A stretch of 7,241 nucleotides of DNA, taken from NCBI GenBank assembly GCA_016844625.1, contig JAERMN010000149.1, forward strand, positions 1 to 7,241, read 5' to 3'. The position numbers were made by a program, and so were the translations under genes. Positions 5,460 through 7,241 of this stretch are shown here, one piece after another (within the stretch, counting starts at the first letter, position 1; every line of letters starts with the position of its first letter). This stretch comes from Deltaproteobacteria bacterium. Lineage in GTDB: Bacteria > Desulfobacterota > Binatia > UBA9968. The notes beneath the pieces were generated by a model. It was not told where the DNA came from, did no database searches, and saw nothing but the letters and a program-made list of their open reading frames with translations.

Positions 5460-6584
5460 ATGAAGCTGCGTTTCAGCAGAAGATCTCTGGTGATCGGTTT
5501 GAGCGCTTTTCTGTTTGCTTCACCGGTTCACGCCGCTACGCCGATTTCGGCTCTCGCAAAAGCCAGGCAAGACGCAGAGGCTAGAGGTTTATTGTTTGTC
5601 TCTGACCGCGCTGAGATTCTGTCGCGCGCCCAAAAGGAGGCAAGACTGAGCGTCATCACCAGCATGGAGCCTGAAACCGCGAAGGCTTCCGCGGTCGCTT
5701 TCAAAAAGCGCTATCCGTTTATCGATCTTAACATCCAGCCCAGAACCGGCTCGGAGTCAGCGCAGCAACTTGTCCTGCAAATCAAGAGCGGCGCGGCTAA
5801 GGAATGGGACGTTGTCTCAACTACGTCGGATCTTATCAACGATTATATTCCGCACCTCTGGAAGGTGGATCTACAAGGAATGGCCGAGCAGGGTGTGCTG
5901 CGCATCCCGCTGCCAATGGTCGATTCCACACAGCGCAATATTGCGGCCTTTCACAGTCGGTTCCAAGTGATCGCGTATAATAAGAATCTCGTTTTGCCGG
6001 CGCAGATTCCGAAAGCGTGGGAGGATCTATTGAGGCCAGAGTTTAAGGGAAGAAAAATTTCCCTGGACATTCGTCCCGGCTTAACAACTCTCATACCCGG
6101 CTGGGGTCTGGATAGAACGGTGGACTTCGCGCGCAAGCTGGCGAGTCAGGAACCCATCTGGGTCCGCGGTGATCCCAGGGCGATCACAGGCATGCTCGCC
6201 GGTGAAATTCCCATGATGGTCGCGGCGAATTTTCACGACCTCAAGCGCGCCCAAAAGAAAGACCCTCTCGGCGTTCTTCAATATACGGTTGTCGAACCGG
6301 TTCCTTTCAGGTTAGCGCTGGCGCAATCGATTCTGGCGACGGCGCGACATCCTTATGCGGCGTTATTATGGTTTGACTGGCTCGCGACTGTGGAAGCGCA
6401 GAAGATCGCCGATGAGCACGAGCCGATGGCGTCGGCAGTTTATGTGCCCGGCAGCGCGGTGGAGCAGGAATTGAGGGGGAAGAAATTATCGGCCGTGCCG
6501 TGGGAAAATTATCAGAACCTCCAACCATGGTCAGCGAAGATCTTCGAGGCCTACGGTTTTCCCAAGGCCGACGCGCAGCGGTGA
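5460..6584 (+). CDS. Exported ABC-transporter extracellular solute-binding protein
   Basis: This 374-residue protein looks like a family 1/6 extracellular (periplasmic) solute-binding protein of the iron/thiamine/polyamine-like fold. Residues 1-25 form a Sec signal peptide: MKLRFSRRS, a hydrophobic core, and a VHA cleavage site before ATPIS. The first lobe begins at LSVITSMEPETA (63-74). Family features are FQVIAYNKNLV (168-178, interdomain crossover), PKAWEDLLRPEFKGRKISLD (184-203) and DPRAITGMLAGEIPMMV (238-254). The C-terminal part (297-329) resembles related binding proteins of uncultured delta-proteobacterial-type genomes. I see no adjacent tyrosine pair like that of ferric-binding FbpA, so the ligand cannot be named. 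No permease or ATPase gene is in the window, so it is an orphan here. It lies between two copies of a 21-bp direct repeat. The start is set by GGAGGT before ATG 5460. Confidence 0.87.
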   Translation: MKLRFSRRSLVIGLSAFLFASPVHAATPISALAKARQDAEARGLLFVSDRAEILSRAQKEARLSVITSMEPETAKASAVAFKKRYPFIDLNIQPRTGSESAQQLVLQIKSGAAKEWDVVSTTSDLINDYIPHLWKVDLQGMAEQGVLRIPLPMVDSTQRNIAAFHSRFQVIAYNKNLVLPAQIPKAWEDLLRPEFKGRKISLDIRPGLTTLIPGWGLDRTVDFARKLASQEPIWVRGDPRAITGMLAGEIPMMVAANFHDLKRAQKKDPLGVLQYTVVEPVPFRLALAQSILATARHPYAALLWFDWLATVEAQKIADEHEPMASAVYVPGSAVEQELRGKKLSAVPWENYQNLQPWSAKIFEAYGFPKADAQR

Positions 6585-6589
6585 CCGGG

Positions 6590-6610
6590 GCGCGGCAAAG
6601 CCGCAACCAA
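6590..6610. repeat. 21-bp direct repeat, copy 2
   Basis: This copy is identical to 5103-5123 and in the same orientation. It starts 5 bp after the solute-binding gene stop and contains the GCGGC-AAA-GCCGC hairpin (6592-6604). The lack of a T-run argues against an intrinsic terminator, although its position just after a stop codon would suit an RNA 3'-end stabiliser. Confidence 0.85.
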
Positions 6611-6629
6611 GGAAGAGAAGAGAATTTAC

Positions 6630-6647
6630 CGCAAAGAACGCAAAGAA
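6630..6647. repeat. Tandem CGCAAAGAA repeat (2 units)
   Basis: CGCAAAGAA occurs twice head to tail (6630-6638, 6639-6647). It shares CGCAAAG with the units at 3999-4005, 5241-5247 and 5258-5264, and follows a GAATTTACC start like the one at the beginning of the post-hemB mosaic. It is part of the 204-bp gene-free gap before the cupin gene. Confidence 0.65.
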
Positions 6648-6663
6648 GAAATGAGATTCGCAG

Positions 6664-6684
6664 GGGCGGGTTTGAAACCCGCCC
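6664..6684. repeat. 21-nt perfect palindrome (GGGCGGGTTT / AAACCCGCCC)
   Basis: Perfect 10-bp arms, GGGCGGGTTT (6664-6673) and AAACCCGCCC (6675-6684), surround a single G. In RNA it would form a 7-9 bp GC-rich stem with a small loop. Palindromes of this kind are common dispersed intergenic repeats in environmental bacterial genomes (from memory). It has no T-run. Nothing else is recognisable from 6690 to the cupin ribosome binding site. Confidence 0.75.
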
Positions 6685-6778
6685 TCTTCGCGTCCGTTTG
6701 CGGGCGTGCAATTGGGCTTTACCGCGGCGGAATTTAAGTGATAGGATTGAGGTGTTCCCAGAATCAACATCAATAAAT

Positions 6779-6783
6779 GGAGG
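6779..6783 (+). promoter_or_regulatory. Ribosome binding site deciding the cupin start
   Basis: GGAGG at 6779-6783 overlaps the G of an in-frame ATG at 6777 and lies 5 nt before ATG 6789. The geometry favours 6789 as the real start and makes the earlier ATG fortuitous. Confidence 0.75.
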
Positions 6784-6788
6784 GGCCC

Positions 6789-7226
6789 ATGGAACAAGAA
6801 CCGACACAAGGATTTCAAGTCTTCGACATTAACCCGCAGATCGTGGCGAAAGGAAAGAAGACTACCGAACTCGTACGCACGGACCTAATCCGCGCCAATG
6901 TTCAGGTCGTCACCGACGGCGGCGAAACGAATCTCCATGCCCATACCGGGATGGACGCCATCTGGGTGGTTCTACAAGGAGAGGCAACTTTCTATGGCAA
7001 GGGCGACGAGGTCGTCGGCAAGCTGAAAAAGCATCAATCGATCCTGATTCCCCGCCCGACACCTTACTGGTTTGAAAGCTCAGGCGAGGAACCGTTGGTA
7101 GTCCTCCATGTCATGGCGTATCAGCCAGGGGCCGCCGCGAAACGAATCGACTACACACCGAGAAAAGAGCTGGCGAGAGAGATGGTAGACGGAAAATTTT
7201 TTGGGCAAGAGCAAAGCGAAGGCTAG
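6789..7226 (+). CDS. Small single-domain cupin protein
   Basis: This 145-residue protein is one cupin beta-barrel, cytoplasmic because no signal peptide is present. Cupin motif 1 is GGETNLHAHTGMDAIWVVLQG (44-64). It keeps the two metal-ligand histidines His50 and His52 and the closing Gly64, but the usual Glu position is Ala57, preceded by Asp56. Motif 2 is represented by ILIPRPTPYWFES (85-97), with Tyr93 where a His ligand usually sits. His107 in VLHVMA could be another ligand. The metal site is therefore non-standard, and the protein may be a binding or sensing cupin or an enzyme with altered ligands. No substrate can be assigned. It is separated from the solute-binding gene by a repeat-rich 204-bp gap, so shared transcription is not evident. 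The start is ATG 6789, chosen by GGAGG spacing; ATG 6777 would add four residues. Confidence 0.82.
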   Translation: MEQEPTQGFQVFDINPQIVAKGKKTTELVRTDLIRANVQVVTDGGETNLHAHTGMDAIWVVLQGEATFYGKGDEVVGKLKKHQSILIPRPTPYWFESSGEEPLVVLHVMAYQPGAAAKRIDYTPRKELAREMVDGKFFGQEQSEG

Positions 7227-7241
7227 TCGGTTTGCCGCCCG

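Noticed and set aside
5103..6610. Insertion sequence or integron-like cassette
   Set aside because: There is no transposase, integrase or recognisable attachment site; only short repeats are seen.
6712..6747. Promoter before the cupin gene (TTGGGC with TAGGAT)
   Set aside because: The spacing is 24 nt and no better-spaced -10 box exists, so it is not supported.
6307..6818. Minus-strand and alternative-frame open frames of 95-166 codons around the cupin leader
   Set aside because: They are translations of the 21-bp repeat, CGCAAAG units and the palindrome (GCGFAA, LCVLCG stretches), overlapping real genes at both ends and lacking ribosome binding sites.

Overview
This window is a bacterial chromosomal segment of moderately high GC content. 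Its first 5.1 kb is a conserved tetrapyrrole (heme) biosynthesis operon, all on the plus strand, in the order ccsA/hemX-type membrane gene - hemA - hemC - hemD - hemB. That order, the tight spacing (a 4-bp hemA/hemC overlap and a 4-bp hemC-hemD gap) and the use of the C5 (glutamyl-tRNA) route resemble delta-proteobacterial-type and related uncultured soil or subsurface lineages (Desulfobacterota, Binatota or Tectomicrobia-like). This taxonomic guess is an inference from gene order, protein style and intergenic repeats; no marker gene here proves it.

Region by region: 15-848 encodes an eight-helix CcsA/HemX-family protein. 849-963 is a gap holding four consecutive inverted repeats. 964-2247 is hemA (glutamyl-tRNA reductase), 2244-3155 hemC (hydroxymethylbilane synthase) and 3160-4035 hemD (uroporphyrinogen-III synthase), whose last residues are encoded by an intergenic-type repeat. 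4098-5075 is hemB (zinc-type 5-aminolevulinate dehydratase). 5076-5459 is a 384-bp non-coding mosaic of short repeats. 5460-6584 encodes an exported ABC-type solute-binding protein with no transporter partners in view. 6585-6788 is a second repeat-rich gap. 6789-7226 encodes a small single-domain cupin with an incomplete metal-binding motif. The last 15 bases hold nothing recognisable.

The Hem enzymes act in sequence: HemA makes glutamate-1-semialdehyde from glutamyl-tRNA, HemB condenses 5-aminolevulinate to porphobilinogen, HemC polymerises it to hydroxymethylbilane and HemD closes it to uroporphyrinogen III. The aminomutase HemL, between HemA and HemB, is not in the window. The CcsA/HemX protein ties the operon to heme handling at the membrane. 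The solute-binding protein and the cupin are separate accessory genes, set off by repeat-filled gaps.

I found no convincing new biological system. The parts that the genes do not explain are the intergenic repeats: a 21-bp exact direct repeat on either side of the solute-binding gene, an 18-bp inverted match on either side of hemB, a nested inverted-repeat structure after hemB, and a repeat-derived tail on HemD. No rRNA, tRNA, CRISPR array, transposase or intrinsic terminator with a T-run was seen.
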